Assembly: GCF_900090235.1 (NCBI RefSeq)
Contig: NZ_LT607750.1
Span: 6,405,501-6,469,500 of the forward strand
DNA length: 64,000 nt
Direction of reading: 5' to 3'
Source: Micromonospora echinaurantiaca
GTDB taxonomy: Bacteria; Actinomycetota; Actinomycetes; Mycobacteriales; Micromonosporaceae
Notes under the pieces: generated by a model
What the model saw: only the letters and a program-made list of their open reading frames with translations
The model's database searches: none
Told to the model about the DNA's origin: nothing
Program-made: the position numbers and the translations under genes
Shown: in pieces, positions 7,504 through 16,489 of the stretch
Layout: each line of letters begins with the position of its first letter
How positions within the stretch are numbered: the stretch's first letter is position 1

Positions 7504-8658
7504 ATGGACTTCCGGCTCACCGAGGAGCAAGAGGCGCTGCGGGAGAGCGTGCGGGAATTCGCCCGCGAGGTGGTCGCCCCGGTCATCGCCGAGCACTACG
7601 AGAAGCACACCTTCCCGTACGAGGTGATCCGGCAGATGGGCAAGATGGGGCTCTTCGGGCTCCCCTTCCCCGAGGAGCACGGCGGGATGGGCGGCGACTA
7701 CTTCGCCCTCTGCCTGGCCCTGGAGGAGCTGGCCCGGGTCGACTCCAGCGTGGCGATCACGCTGGAGGCGGCGGTCTCGCTGGGCGCCATGCCGATCTAC
7801 CGGTTCGGTACCGACGAGCAGCGGGCGCAGTGGCTGCCGAAGCTGCTCAGCGGCGAGGCGCTGGCCGGCTTCGGGCTGACCGAGCCGGGCTTCGGCTCGG
7901 ACGCGGGCGGCACCCAGACGCGGGCCGTGCTGGACGAGTCGACCAACGAGTGGGTGATCAACGGCTCCAAGGCGTTCATCACCAACTCGGGCACCGACAT
8001 CACCGCCCTGGTCACGGTCACCGCGGTCACCGGTACCCGGCCGGACGGCAGCAAGGAACTCTCCACCATCATCGTCCCCTCCGGCACGCCGGGCTTCAGC
8101 GTCGCGCCGGGCTACTCCAAGGTCGGCTGGACCGCCTCGGACACCCACGAGCTGACCTTCGACGACTGCCGGGTGCCGGCGGCCAACCTGCTCGGCGAGC
8201 GGGGCCGGGGCTTCGCCCAGTTCCTGCGCATCCTCGACGAGGGACGGATCGCCATCGCCGCGCTCGCCGTCGGTCTCGCCCAGGGCTGCGTCGACGAGTC
8301 GATCAAGTACGCCAAGGAGCGGCACGCCTTCGGCCAGCCGATCGGGAACTACCAGGCGATCCAGTTCAAGATCGCCGACATGGAGATGAAGGCGCACACC
8401 GCCAGGCTGGCCTACTACGACGCCGCCGCCCGGATGCTCGCCGGTGAGCCGTTCAAGCGGCAGGCGGCCATCGCCAAGCTGCACGCCAGCACTGTCGCGG
8501 TGGACAACGCGCGGGAGGCCACCCAGATCCACGGCGGCTACGGCTTCATGAACGAGTACCCGGTGGCCCGGTTCTGGCGGGACGCCAAGATCCTGGAGAT
8601 CGGCGAGGGCACCTCCGAGGTGCAGCGGATGGTCATCTCCCGCGACCTCGGGCTCTGA
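7504..8658 (+). CDS. Acyl-CoA dehydrogenase
   Basis: A 384-residue FAD-dependent acyl-CoA dehydrogenase, probably isovaleryl- or short branched-chain acyl-CoA specific given its neighbours. It has the three-domain layout. The N-terminal helices contain GLFGLPFPEEHGGMGGDY. The FAD/substrate beta domain contains GFGLTEPGFGSDAGGTQTRA. The C-terminal helical domain has QIHGGYGFMNEYPVARFWRDAKILEIGEGTSEVQR. The Glu of EGTSE (about 368) occupies the catalytic-base position of the MCAD-type enzymes. A strong AGGAGG site lies five bases before the ATG. Translation with the upstream carboxyltransferase is likely operonic (100-base gap). Confidence 0.92.
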   Translation: MDFRLTEEQEALRESVREFAREVVAPVIAEHYEKHTFPYEVIRQMGKMGLFGLPFPEEHGGMGGDYFALCLALEELARVDSSVAITLEAAVSLGAMPIYRFGTDEQRAQWLPKLLSGEALAGFGLTEPGFGSDAGGTQTRAVLDESTNEWVINGSKAFITNSGTDITALVTVTAVTGTRPDGSKELSTIIVPSGTPGFSVAPGYSKVGWTASDTHELTFDDCRVPAANLLGERGRGFAQFLRILDEGRIAIAALAVGLAQGCVDESIKYAKERHAFGQPIGNYQAIQFKIADMEMKAHTARLAYYDAAARMLAGEPFKRQAAIAKLHASTVAVDNAREATQIHGGYGFMNEYPVARFWRDAKILEIGEGTSEVQRMVISRDLGL

Positions 8659-8965
8659 CCCACGCCGAGGGCCGCTGCCACCAGCGTCACGGCGGCGGCC
8701 CGACCGTCGCCCAGCTCTGCGCCGAGGGCGGCCCGACCGCTGCTCAGCTCCGCGCCGGGGGCGACGTCGGCCCGACCGCGGTTCAGCTCCGCGCCGAGGG
8801 TGGCGGCGGCCCGACCGCTGCTCAGCTCCCTGCCGTGGGCGGCGGCGTGCCAGGACGCGCCGTTCCCGCGTACGGCGGTTCGGGCTGTCGGATTTCGGCG
8901 CGTCGGCGTCGGCAGCCCGACGCTCCGCTGCCGGCGGTCGCACCCCATCCGTACGCTTCCAGCCG
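8659..8965. other. Intergenic region with tandem repeats and weak promoter
   Basis: It is filled mostly by degenerate 39-bp repeats (8696-8845). A TACGCT hexamer at 8952-8957 lies eight bases before the ATG of the STAND regulator and may be its -10 box. Antisense frames here encode only the repeat (GAELSSGRA-like) and are not credible genes. Confidence 0.6.
8696..8845. repeat. Four degenerate 33-39-bp tandem repeats
   Basis: Units start with CGGCCCGACCG at 8696, 8729, 8768 and 8807 and continue with a CAGCTC-GCGCCGAGGG-like body. Spacing is 33, 39 and 39 bases. Confidence 0.75.
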
Positions 8966-11683
8966 ATGAACGCGGACCGTGATCCTGCGCTGAGCTCCGG
9001 TCGCCCGACCCTGGCGGAACTGCTGCGCCGGCACCGGCTCGCCGCCGGCCTCACCCAGGCCGAGCTGGCGTCCCGGGCCGGCGTCGGTGTGCGTACCGTT
9101 CGCGACCTGGAGCGGGGCCGCTCGGCGCGGCCGCAGCGGACCACCGTGGAGCTGCTCGCCGGCGCGCTGGCCCTGGCCGGGCCGGCCCGCTCGGCGTTCC
9201 TCGCTGCCGCCCGGCCAGCGGCGCCGGCCGACCCGGCCGAGGCGTCCGGTGGCGCCGAGCCCGCCGCCGACGCCGGCCCGAACGCCCTGCCGCCACCGGC
9301 CGAGCTGATCGGGCGGGACCGCGACCTGGCCGAGCTGGCCGGACTGCTCACGGACGACCGTGGCCCCCGGCTGGTGAGCCTGGTCGGGCTGGCCGGCGTC
9401 GGCAAGACCGCGCTGGCCCTGGCCGCCGCCCACGCAGCCGCCGGCAGCCATCCCGCCGGGGTGGCCGGGGTGCTGATCGGGGAGGGGTCGGACGCGGCCG
9501 ACGTGCTGGCCGCGTCGGTGGCGGTCTTCGGCGTCGCTCGGCTGCCGGAACTCGCCGCCCGGGTCGACGGCCGGCCCGCCCTGCTGCTGATGGACGCGGT
9601 CGAGCGCGCCCCGGACGCGGTGGCCGAGGCGCTGCACCGGCTCGCCGCCACGGTGCCGTCGCTGCGTGTGCTGGTCACCGGCCGGCACCCGGTGGGCCTT
9701 CCGGGCGAGCGGGTACGCCCGGTGGCGCCGCTCGACGTACCCCCGCCGGGCAGGGAGCGGGCCGGGCCCGCCGCGCTCGCGGGTTACCCGGCGGTGGCGC
9801 TGTTCACCGCCCGGTTGGCCCAGGTACGCCGGGAGCCGCCCGGCCCGATCGAGCTGCCGGCGCTGGCCGCGCTGGTACGGCGGCTCGGCGGGCTGCCGCT
9901 GGCCATCGAGCTGATGGCCGCCCGCGGCCGGATCCTCGACCTCAACGAACTGCTCGACCGGTACGGCGACCGGGTCCTCGACCTGGCCACCGGCCCGGCC
10001 GACCGGCCAGGCTGGGAGGCGGACCCGGGCCGGTCGGAGGGCACCCGGGCGGCGGTGGCGATGACCCTGCGGGACGCGGTGGCCACCAGCTACCGGCTGC
10101 TCGCCGCGGACGAGCGGGCGGCGCTGCGCCGGCTCGCCGTGTTCGGCAACCGGTGGTCGGTCGAGCTGGCCGATGAGATGCTCGCCGACGAGGCCGACCG
10201 GGACGGCGCGGTCGCCGTCGACCCGGTGCCGCTGCTCGACCGGCTGGTCGAGATCGGGCTGCTGAGCGTGCGGGGCACCGGCCAGTTCCGGTTCCGGCTG
10301 CTCGACGCGGTCCGGGACTTCGCCATCGAGCAGGCCGCCGGCACCGGCGAGCTGACCGCGATCCGCCGCCGGCACGCCCAGGTGATCGCCCGGCTGGTGA
10401 CGCGCACCGCCACCGATCTGGTCGGGGCGAACCTGCCCGCCGCCGTGCACCGGCTGGACGAGGTGAGCGGCGACATCAGCTCCGCGCTGACGCACGCCGC
10501 GGTCGACGACCCGCTGACCGCGCTGCGCCTGGCCGCCGGACTGACCCGTTGGTGGCGGTTCCGGGGACGCGACGTCGCCGGGCGGCAGTGGCTGTGCCGG
10601 CTGCTCGCCGACCCGCGTACCGCCGACGCCGATCCGGTGCTGCGGGCGTGGGCGCTGCTCGGCGTGGCCCGGCTCGCCGCCGAGCACGGCCGTGGCGCCG
10701 AGGAGCTGCCGGCGGCCCGGGCCGCGCTGGCCGCGTTCCGCGAGGCCGGCGACGTGACCGGGGAGCTGGAGGCGCGGACGGTGCTCTGCGCGCTGCTGAT
10801 CGCCACCGGCGGGCACGACGAGGGCCGGGCGCAGACCGAGGCGGTGCTGAAGTTGGCCACCCGCAACGGGCGCACCCGGGACATGGCGGTGGCCCAGAAC
10901 AACCTCGCCTGGCATGAGATCCGGGTGGGCGACCTGCCCGCCGCCCGGCGCCGGCTGGCCGCCGTCGACCGGCTCGCCGCGCAGGCCGGGGAGCAGCGGC
11001 TGCGGGTGCTCGCCCGGGCCAACCTGGCCGAGGTGGCCCGCCTCGCCGGCCGGTACGCGGACGCGGTCGACCAGGGTCGCCAGGTGGTGGCGGCGCTGAC
11101 CGGGCTGGGTGACCCGGGACACCGGCGTCGGGTGCTCGGCACGGTGGGTCTGGCGCTCGCCCAGGACGGCCGGTCGGCGGAGGCGGGCGAGGTGCTCGCC
11201 GAGCTGCGCTCCGCCCCGGCGTCCGGGGGCGGCTCGGGGCCGCGACCGGAGGACGGCATCTGCGCGTTGATCGAGGGGAACCTGGCCCTGCACCGGGGTG
11301 ACCGGGAGTTGGCAGCGGAGTGGTTCGCCGCCGCGGCGGAGGCCGGCGTCGACGGCCAGGACCGGCGGGACGTGGTGGAGGCGCTGGTCGGGCTGGCCGC
11401 CAGCACGGCAGACCACGGCGTGCTCGACCGGCTCGACCGGGTCTGCCGGGAGAGCGGCATCCGACTGCTGCCACAGGAGGAGGGGCTGCTGTACGCGCTG
11501 GCCGAGGCGCGCAGTGGGACGGCCGGGCCGGACGCCGTCGGGGCCGGTGCCGGGGACGAGACCGGGGTCCGGGTGCCGCGGCAACGCGGGACCGGGGTGG
11601 CGCGGGCGAGGAAGCCCCCTGTTACCCCTCGCTCTTCGCCCGCGCCGTCACCCCCCGGTGGGTCCCCGTGGCAGGAAGATTAG
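8966..11683 (+). CDS. HTH-STAND ATPase transcriptional regulator with TPR-like C-terminus
   Basis: A 905-residue multidomain regulator. Residues 12-75 form an Xre-type HTH (LAELLRRHRLAAGLTQAELASRAGVGVRTVRDLERG). Residues 110-400 form an NB-ARC/STAND NTPase with Walker A GLAGVGKTAL (Lys147), a Walker B-like PALLLMDAVE and the GLPLAIEL motif. The rest is a helical array with Ala/Leu-rich repeats resembling TPRs (LARANLAEVARLAGRYADAV and similar, residues 550-830). The last 60 residues are low complexity. Proteins of this plan act as ATP-dependent switches of secondary metabolism or stress genes; the ligand is unknown. No partner gene is adjacent, and the following gene is convergent. Confidence 0.88.
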   Translation: MNADRDPALSSGRPTLAELLRRHRLAAGLTQAELASRAGVGVRTVRDLERGRSARPQRTTVELLAGALALAGPARSAFLAAARPAAPADPAEASGGAEPAADAGPNALPPPAELIGRDRDLAELAGLLTDDRGPRLVSLVGLAGVGKTALALAAAHAAAGSHPAGVAGVLIGEGSDAADVLAASVAVFGVARLPELAARVDGRPALLLMDAVERAPDAVAEALHRLAATVPSLRVLVTGRHPVGLPGERVRPVAPLDVPPPGRERAGPAALAGYPAVALFTARLAQVRREPPGPIELPALAALVRRLGGLPLAIELMAARGRILDLNELLDRYGDRVLDLATGPADRPGWEADPGRSEGTRAAVAMTLRDAVATSYRLLAADERAALRRLAVFGNRWSVELADEMLADEADRDGAVAVDPVPLLDRLVEIGLLSVRGTGQFRFRLLDAVRDFAIEQAAGTGELTAIRRRHAQVIARLVTRTATDLVGANLPAAVHRLDEVSGDISSALTHAAVDDPLTALRLAAGLTRWWRFRGRDVAGRQWLCRLLADPRTADADPVLRAWALLGVARLAAEHGRGAEELPAARAALAAFREAGDVTGELEARTVLCALLIATGGHDEGRAQTEAVLKLATRNGRTRDMAVAQNNLAWHEIRVGDLPAARRRLAAVDRLAAQAGEQRLRVLARANLAEVARLAGRYADAVDQGRQVVAALTGLGDPGHRRRVLGTVGLALAQDGRSAEAGEVLAELRSAPASGGGSGPRPEDGICALIEGNLALHRGDRELAAEWFAAAAEAGVDGQDRRDVVEALVGLAASTADHGVLDRLDRVCRESGIRLLPQEEGLLYALAEARSGTAGPDAVGAGAGDETGVRVPRQRGTGVARARKPPVTPRSSPAPSPPGGSPWQED

Positions 11684-11832
11684 CCACCGGGTCGGGGGAC
11701 GATCGTCCGGTTTGATCGACTATCTCCCGCTGCCGGCGGCAGTTCTGCCGGTTTTTCTGCCGGTGGGTTTCGCTGCCGGTGCGGGTTGCGGTTCGTGTGA
11801 AAGGCGCCGGGCGCTGCTCGGGGTGCGCCGAC

Positions 11833-12342
11833 TCAGCAGCCCGTCGGGGCCGCCGCGGACTCCACGGGCACCGTGGTGCTGCCCGCGGTGGCGCCGGGGT
11901 GGACGGCGTCGCGCACCCGGCGCAGGCCGTCGAGCAGGGCGTGCAGCGCGTCCGGGTCGAGCTGGCCGGTGAACCACTGCTCGATGATGCGCAGGTGGCC
12001 GGGGAGCGTCTCGTCGAGCCGCTGCAGGCCGGCGGCGGTGACCACGGCGTACGAGCTGCGCCGGTCGGAGGGGCAGGCGCGCCGGGTCAGCAGGCCGTCG
12101 CGCTCCATCCGGTCCACCACCCGGGTGACCCCGCTGGTGGACAGGGACGTCTGCGCGGCCAGGTCGGTCATCCGCAGTTGGTTGCCGGGTGAGCGGGCGA
12201 GCCGGGTCAGCACCTCGAACTCGACCGACGACAGGCCGTGTTCCTCGAATTGCGCGGAGAACCGGGCCGACAGCCCGGCGTGCGCCTCGAAGAGGAGGCC
12301 GACTGCGGTGATCCGAGGGTCGTCGAACACGTTCTGGTTCAC
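11833..12342 (-). CDS. MarR family transcriptional regulator
   Basis: A 169-residue winged-helix regulator. The DNA-binding core is LRMTDLAAQTSLSTSGVTRVVDRMERDGLLTRRACPSDRRSSYAVVTAAG (about residues 55-105), a textbook MarR recognition helix and wing. It is divergent from the YceI gene at 12445, with only 102 bases between starts. This is a common regulator/target arrangement. GTG 12342 follows a TAGGAT -10 box by six bases on the minus strand, so the message is probably leaderless. The Cys at the extreme C-terminus and CPSD in the wing might be redox sensitive; that is speculation. Confidence 0.9.
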   Translation of the reverse strand: MNQNVFDDPRITAVGLLFEAHAGLSARFSAQFEEHGLSSVEFEVLTRLARSPGNQLRMTDLAAQTSLSTSGVTRVVDRMERDGLLTRRACPSDRRSSYAVVTAAGLQRLDETLPGHLRIIEQWFTGQLDPDALHALLDGLRRVRDAVHPGATAGSTTVPVESAAAPTGC

Positions 12343-12348
12343 CCGTAC

Positions 12349-12354
12349 ATCCTA
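12349..12354 (-). promoter_or_regulatory. -10 box for leaderless marR-type gene
   Basis: TAGGAT on the minus strand, six bases before the GTG at 12342. It lies only seven bases from the divergent -35 box at 12362, so the two promoters share a control region. Confidence 0.5.
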
Positions 12355-12361
12355 ACAGTCC

Positions 12362-12392
12362 TTGACACGAGGAATATTGCTGCCGCTATAGT
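12362..12392 (+). promoter_or_regulatory. Housekeeping-type promoter for yceI gene
   Basis: A consensus -35 TTGACA (12362-12367) and TATAGT (12387-12392) with a 19-bp spacer, in an unusually AT-rich patch. The spacer is slightly long; shifting the -10 by one base gives 18. Confidence 0.65.
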
Positions 12393-12444
12393 TGCTGAGG
12401 CAGTCGTTGGGCTACTAAACGATATCTCTCGGAGGGCAGTTTCC

Positions 12445-13026
12445 ATGACCAGCAGCGTCGAAGCGGTTACCCGCGACTGGGAGGGCCTCACCATCCCGAC
12501 CGCCGGCACCTACGTGCTGGACGCGGCGCACAAGCGCGTCGGGTTCGTCGCCCGACACATGATGGTGAGCAAGGTACGCGGTGAGTTCGCCGAGGCCGCC
12601 GCCACCATCACCGTCGCCGAGGACCCGATGCAGTCCTCGGTCAGCGCCACCATCCAGGCGGCCAGCATCGACACCAAGCAGGCCGACCGGGACGCCCACC
12701 TGCGCAGCCCCGAGTTCCTCGAGGTGGAGAAGTTCCCCACCCTCGAGTTCCGGAGCACCGCCGTGAAGTCCCGCGACGGCAACGAGTTCGTCCTCGTCGG
12801 CGACCTGACCATCAAGGGCGTCACCCGTCAGGTCGAGCTGGAGGTCGAGTTCGAGGGCGTCGGCCGCAGCCCGTTCGGCCAGGACATCTTCGGCTTCTCG
12901 GCGAGCACCGAGATCGACCGCGAGGAGTTCGGCCTGACCTGGAACGTCGCCCTGGAGACCGGCGGCGTGCTGGTCGGCAAGAAGATCAAGATCGAGATCG
13001 AGGGCGAGGCTGTCCGCCAGGCCTGA
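12445..13026 (+). CDS. YceI family lipid/isoprenoid-binding protein
   Basis: A 193-residue YceI-like beta-barrel protein, a family that binds polyisoprenoid or fatty amide ligands. Signature stretches are GTYVLDAAHKRVGFVARHMMVSKVRGEF (about 22-49), SIDTKQADRDAHLRSPEFLEVEKFPTLEF (about 75-103) and VGDLTIKGVTRQVELEVEF. There is no signal peptide, so it is cytoplasmic, unlike E. coli YceI. ATG 12445 has GGAGGG nine bases upstream. It is under a strong promoter and divergent from a MarR regulator that probably controls it. A terminator hairpin follows at 13047. Confidence 0.92.
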   Translation: MTSSVEAVTRDWEGLTIPTAGTYVLDAAHKRVGFVARHMMVSKVRGEFAEAAATITVAEDPMQSSVSATIQAASIDTKQADRDAHLRSPEFLEVEKFPTLEFRSTAVKSRDGNEFVLVGDLTIKGVTRQVELEVEFEGVGRSPFGQDIFGFSASTEIDREEFGLTWNVALETGGVLVGKKIKIEIEGEAVRQA

Positions 13027-13046
13027 TCCCCGAGGATCTGACGTAC

Positions 13047-13082
13047 GTCGGGCCCGTGCCGCACCGCCGGCACGGGCCCGAC
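13047..13082 (+). terminator. Terminator hairpin after yceI gene
   Basis: A perfect 14-bp stem (GTCGGGCCCGTGCC and complement) with an eight-base loop, 21 bases after the stop. There is no T-run, as is usual in this phylum. Confidence 0.7.
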
Positions 13083-13448
13083 GCCGTCCGTACCCGATCG
13101 CGCGGGCGCGGTCCCGCCCGATCCGGTCCGGTCCCCCCTGCCGCCGGGCGGGTCGATGCCGGGCCCGGGCTCGGGTATCCGCCCGCACGGCGCCGGCTCG
13201 CGTGGTCACCGCGGAGCCGCAGCGGGTGCGATTTGTCACGGCTCGTTCCCCCGGCGGTGCGGTGGCCGGCGGCCCGGGCTGGGTAGAGATGCCGGCGGGA
13301 GCGCGTACGGACCGGTCGCCGTCGTCCCGGCCGGTGGGCCGGGGACCCGGCCTCTGGTCCGCTGCGATCAACGCTCTTAACGTGGATGGTTCACAATGCG
13401 TTTCCGGGACGGTACGGTCCCGAGTGCGCCTCGCGCCGGGAGGACGAC
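13083..13448. other. Intergenic region without a gene
   Basis: GC-rich and without a credible ORF. The only feature seen is the promoter at 13390-13418. Confidence 0.5.
13390..13418 (+). promoter_or_regulatory. Promoter for GCS2-type ligase gene
   Basis: A -35 TTCACA (13390-13395) and a -10 TACGGT (13413-13418) separated by 17 bp. A short GGGAC/GTCCC dyad overlaps the -10. Confidence 0.5.
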
Positions 13449-14927
13449 ATGGGCAGGGACGTCGCGCAGGGCGCCTTCTCCCGGGAGGACCGGGTCCGCT
13501 ACCGGCAGAAGGTCCGGCGCTGCCTGGACGTGTTCGCGCTGATGCTCGACGACTTCGGGTTCGACGCCGACCGCCCGATGACCGGCCTGGAGATCGAGCT
13601 CAACCTGGTCGACTCGGCGGCCGAGCCGGCGATGCGCAACGAGGAGATCCTCGCCGACATCGCCGACCCGCTCTTCCAGACCGAGCTGGGGCAGTTCAAC
13701 CTGGAACTCAACGCGCTGCCCCGGCTGATCGAGGGCACCGGCTTCGCCGACTACGAGCACGAACTGCGGGCCAGCCTGACCCGGGCCGACGAGCGGGCGG
13801 CCAAGTCGGACGCGAAGATCGTCCTGGTCGGCATCCTGCCCACGCTCACCGAGCGGCACCTGGTCGCGGACAACCTCTCCACCAACGAGCGCTACCGGGT
13901 GCTCAACGACCAGATCGTCGGCGCCCGCGGGGAGGACATCGAACTCGACATCCGGGGGGTCGAGCGGCTCCAGACGCACACCGACTCGATCGCCCCCGAA
14001 GCCGCCTGCACCAGCCTCCAGTTCCACCTCCAGGTCGCGCCGGACAGCTTCGCCGACTACTGGAACGCGTCCCAGGCGATCGCCGCTGCGCAGGTCGCCG
14101 TCGGCGCCAACTCGCCCTTCCTCTACGGCCGGCAACTCTGGGCCGAGACCCGGATCGCCCTGTTCCAGCAGGCCACCGACACCCGCCCGGACGAGCTCAA
14201 GGCGCAGGGCGTACGCCCCCGGGTCTGGTTCGGCGAACGGTGGATCACCTCGATCTTCGACCTCTTCGAGGAGAACGTCCGCTACTTCCCCCCGCTGCTG
14301 CCGATCTGCGAGGACGAGGACCCGGTCGAGGTGCTGCACGGCGGCGGCGTGCCGCAGCTGGGTGAGCTGCGGCTGCACAACGGCACCGTCTACCGCTGGA
14401 ACCGGCCGGTCTACGACATCATGGACGGCCGTCCGCACCTGCGGGTGGAGAACCGGGTGCTGCCGGCCGGGCCGACCGTGGTGGACATGCTGGCCAACGC
14501 CGCCTTCTACTTCGGGCTGGCCCGCGGGCTGGCCGAGGCCGACCGGCCGATCTGGAGCCAGCTCACCTTCAGCTCGGCGGAGGAGAACTTCCACGCCGCC
14601 GCGCGGCGCGGGATGGACGCCGTACTGCACTGGCCGCGGCTCGGCGAGGTGCCGGTGACCAAGCTGGTCCTGGACGTGCTGCTGCCCCGGGCGGCGGCCG
14701 GACTGGACCGGTTCGGGGTGGCCCCGGCGGAACGGGACCGGCTGCTCGGCATCATCGAGCAGCGCTGCCGTACCGGTCGCAACGGCGCGGCCTGGCAGAC
14801 CGAGGCGGTCTGGGTCGCCGAGCGGCACCGGGGCATGGACCGGAACGCCGCGCTGCACCACATGGTCCAGCGCTACGCCGAACTGCAGCGCAGCAACGAG
14901 CCGGTGCACACCTGGCCGGTGGACTGA
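13449..14927 (+). CDS. Glutamate-cysteine ligase (GCS2) family protein
   Basis: A 492-residue protein of the carboxylate-amine ligase/GCS2 fold. The N-terminal GLEIELNLVDSAAEPAMRNEEIL (about 45-67) holds the metal-binding Glu pair (EIE) of this superfamily. QFNLELNALPRLIEG and TSLQFHLQVAPDSFADYWN supply further active-site strands. A long conserved C-terminus contains WFGERWITSIFDLFEENVRYFPPLLP. Actinobacterial members of this size are usually annotated only by family; gamma-glutamyl transfer onto an amine is expected but the acceptor is unknown. ATG 13449 has GGGAGG eight bases upstream. It is monocistronic, convergent with the next gene. Confidence 0.82.
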   Translation: MGRDVAQGAFSREDRVRYRQKVRRCLDVFALMLDDFGFDADRPMTGLEIELNLVDSAAEPAMRNEEILADIADPLFQTELGQFNLELNALPRLIEGTGFADYEHELRASLTRADERAAKSDAKIVLVGILPTLTERHLVADNLSTNERYRVLNDQIVGARGEDIELDIRGVERLQTHTDSIAPEAACTSLQFHLQVAPDSFADYWNASQAIAAAQVAVGANSPFLYGRQLWAETRIALFQQATDTRPDELKAQGVRPRVWFGERWITSIFDLFEENVRYFPPLLPICEDEDPVEVLHGGGVPQLGELRLHNGTVYRWNRPVYDIMDGRPHLRVENRVLPAGPTVVDMLANAAFYFGLARGLAEADRPIWSQLTFSSAEENFHAAARRGMDAVLHWPRLGEVPVTKLVLDVLLPRAAAGLDRFGVAPAERDRLLGIIEQRCRTGRNGAAWQTEAVWVAERHRGMDRNAALHHMVQRYAELQRSNEPVHTWPVD

Positions 14928-14952
14928 CGGACGCAACCGCCGGGGAGCGCCG

Positions 14953-16302
14953 TCAGCGGGAGCGCCGGGTCGACCGGAGGCGTCGCCCGGCCGGACTGTC
15001 GTCGCCAGCAGGATCGGTGGCGTCCCCGGAGCCACCCGCCGGCGCCGCCGGGTCCACCCCGGCAGTTTCCGCACCACCGGATGGTTTCGCGGTGCCTCCA
15101 CCGGCCGGCTTCGCGGTGCCGGCCGGCTTTGCGTCGCCGGTCGGTGCGCCGGCCGTGCCGCCGACGGTGGCCGGTTCGCCGGCGGCGGCGGGCAGGCGGG
15201 AGGACTTGCCGGCCCGCTGCCGCGGCACCCGCGTCGTCCCGGATCCGACCGCATCCGGCCCGGCGTCCGCCGGTGTGGCCGGTGCCGGGTCGACCGCGAC
15301 GTCGGCGGAGGTCGCCGAGCGGCGGGCAGCGCGCTGGGCGAGCGCGGCCACCAGCGCCGAGCCGCCGACGCCGACGATCACCGCGTAGGGGGCGATCAGG
15401 TGCGCCGAGACCTGCTCCGGACTGATCGCGGTCACCCGGGGTACCGCCAGGAAGTACGCGACCGCGACGAGCAGCGGCCCGGCCGCGCCGGAGGCCACCG
15501 CGCCGACCCGGTGGTCGGGGTGCCGGGCGGCGCTCCGGGCCGCGAGCGCGCCGATGACCAGCGCGGAGCCCAGCGAGAGCACCGCGCCGGGCCAGTAGAG
15601 GTAGTCCCGGATCCAGTACCGGCCGTCGTCCGCGCTGAGCTGCCAGATGCCGAGCTGCGCGCTGGTCAGCCCGCGGCCGGCGAGCACGCCGTCGACCACG
15701 GCGACCACCGCGAGCAGCCAGAGCCAGGCGATGGTGGCGATGACGTTCGCGGCGGCGGCCCGGGAGCGCAGCGCCCAGCCGGCGGCCAGTACGCCCACCA
15801 GCATCCCGACCGCCGCGTAGCCGGCGGCGACCTCCCGGGGCGAGGGGGTGTCCGCCACCTCGGCCATCCGGGCCGGCACGGCGACCAGCAGCGCGGTGAT
15901 CAGAGCGCCGAAGCCGGCGGCGAGCGCCAGGAGAAGCAGCCGGAGCGGGCCGACCTGCTCCGGTCCGGTGTCGGCATCCGGCCGGCCGGCGACCTCGCCG
16001 TCCCCGCTCTCCGACGCGGCTTCGGCGGGCGCGTCGCCGGGCGGCGGGCCACCGGCCGGGCGGTTCGGCGTGCCCCGGTCCCGCAGCCGCTGCGCGCAGA
16101 CCGCACCGAAGACGGTCGAGGTGGCGGCGATCCAGGTGGCCCAGACCAGACTGGCGACCCAGGCCGCCGGTCCGGCGCCGGGGTCGGCCGGCGCCCAGTT
16201 GATGATGCCCAGCCCGTAGCCGAAACCCAGTTGGGCGGCGCCCGCGCCGGCAGCGACGCCGATCGCGGTGGCGATCGATCCTCCCCAGCCCCGTCTGGCC
16301 AT
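14953..16302 (-). CDS. Multi-pass membrane protein with long Pro/Ala-rich tail, unknown
   Basis: A 449-residue protein starting at ATG 16302 (MARRGWGGSIATAIG). Around eight hydrophobic segments lie between residues 8 and 325. A charged loop at about 80-115 separates the first two from the rest. The last 115 residues form a disordered cytoplasmic tail rich in Ala, Pro, Gly and Thr, with repeated GGTAKP/AGTAKP words, ending in RRLRSTRRSR. I do not recognise a family. It is transcribed divergently from the PASTA gene at 16490, 187 bases apart. Confidence 0.7.
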   Translation of the reverse strand: MARRGWGGSIATAIGVAAGAGAAQLGFGYGLGIINWAPADPGAGPAAWVASLVWATWIAATSTVFGAVCAQRLRDRGTPNRPAGGPPPGDAPAEAASESGDGEVAGRPDADTGPEQVGPLRLLLLALAAGFGALITALLVAVPARMAEVADTPSPREVAAGYAAVGMLVGVLAAGWALRSRAAAANVIATIAWLWLLAVVAVVDGVLAGRGLTSAQLGIWQLSADDGRYWIRDYLYWPGAVLSLGSALVIGALAARSAARHPDHRVGAVASGAAGPLLVAVAYFLAVPRVTAISPEQVSAHLIAPYAVIVGVGGSALVAALAQRAARRSATSADVAVDPAPATPADAGPDAVGSGTTRVPRQRAGKSSRLPAAAGEPATVGGTAGAPTGDAKPAGTAKPAGGGTAKPSGGAETAGVDPAAPAGGSGDATDPAGDDSPAGRRLRSTRRSR

Positions 16303-16489
16303 GCGGGGCAGCGTAGCGTCCCGGGGTCGGCGCGGCGAGTGGTGCCGGGGCGGCGGCGATCTCGATCCGGGAAAACGCACCGGCGGGTGGCCGGCCCGTG
16401 ACGGGCGGCGACCACGGCGGGCGCGGCGACCGCGCGGAGCGGGCTTGGTGGCGCCGGGTACGGTCGCCGGGGATGAGGCGGTGGGCGGT

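Noticed and set aside
7390..11584. Very long minus-strand open frames opposite the acyl-CoA dehydrogenase and STAND regulator
   Set aside because: They are shadow frames caused by high GC. The translations are Arg/Ala/Pro-rich without domains and lie opposite well-supported genes.
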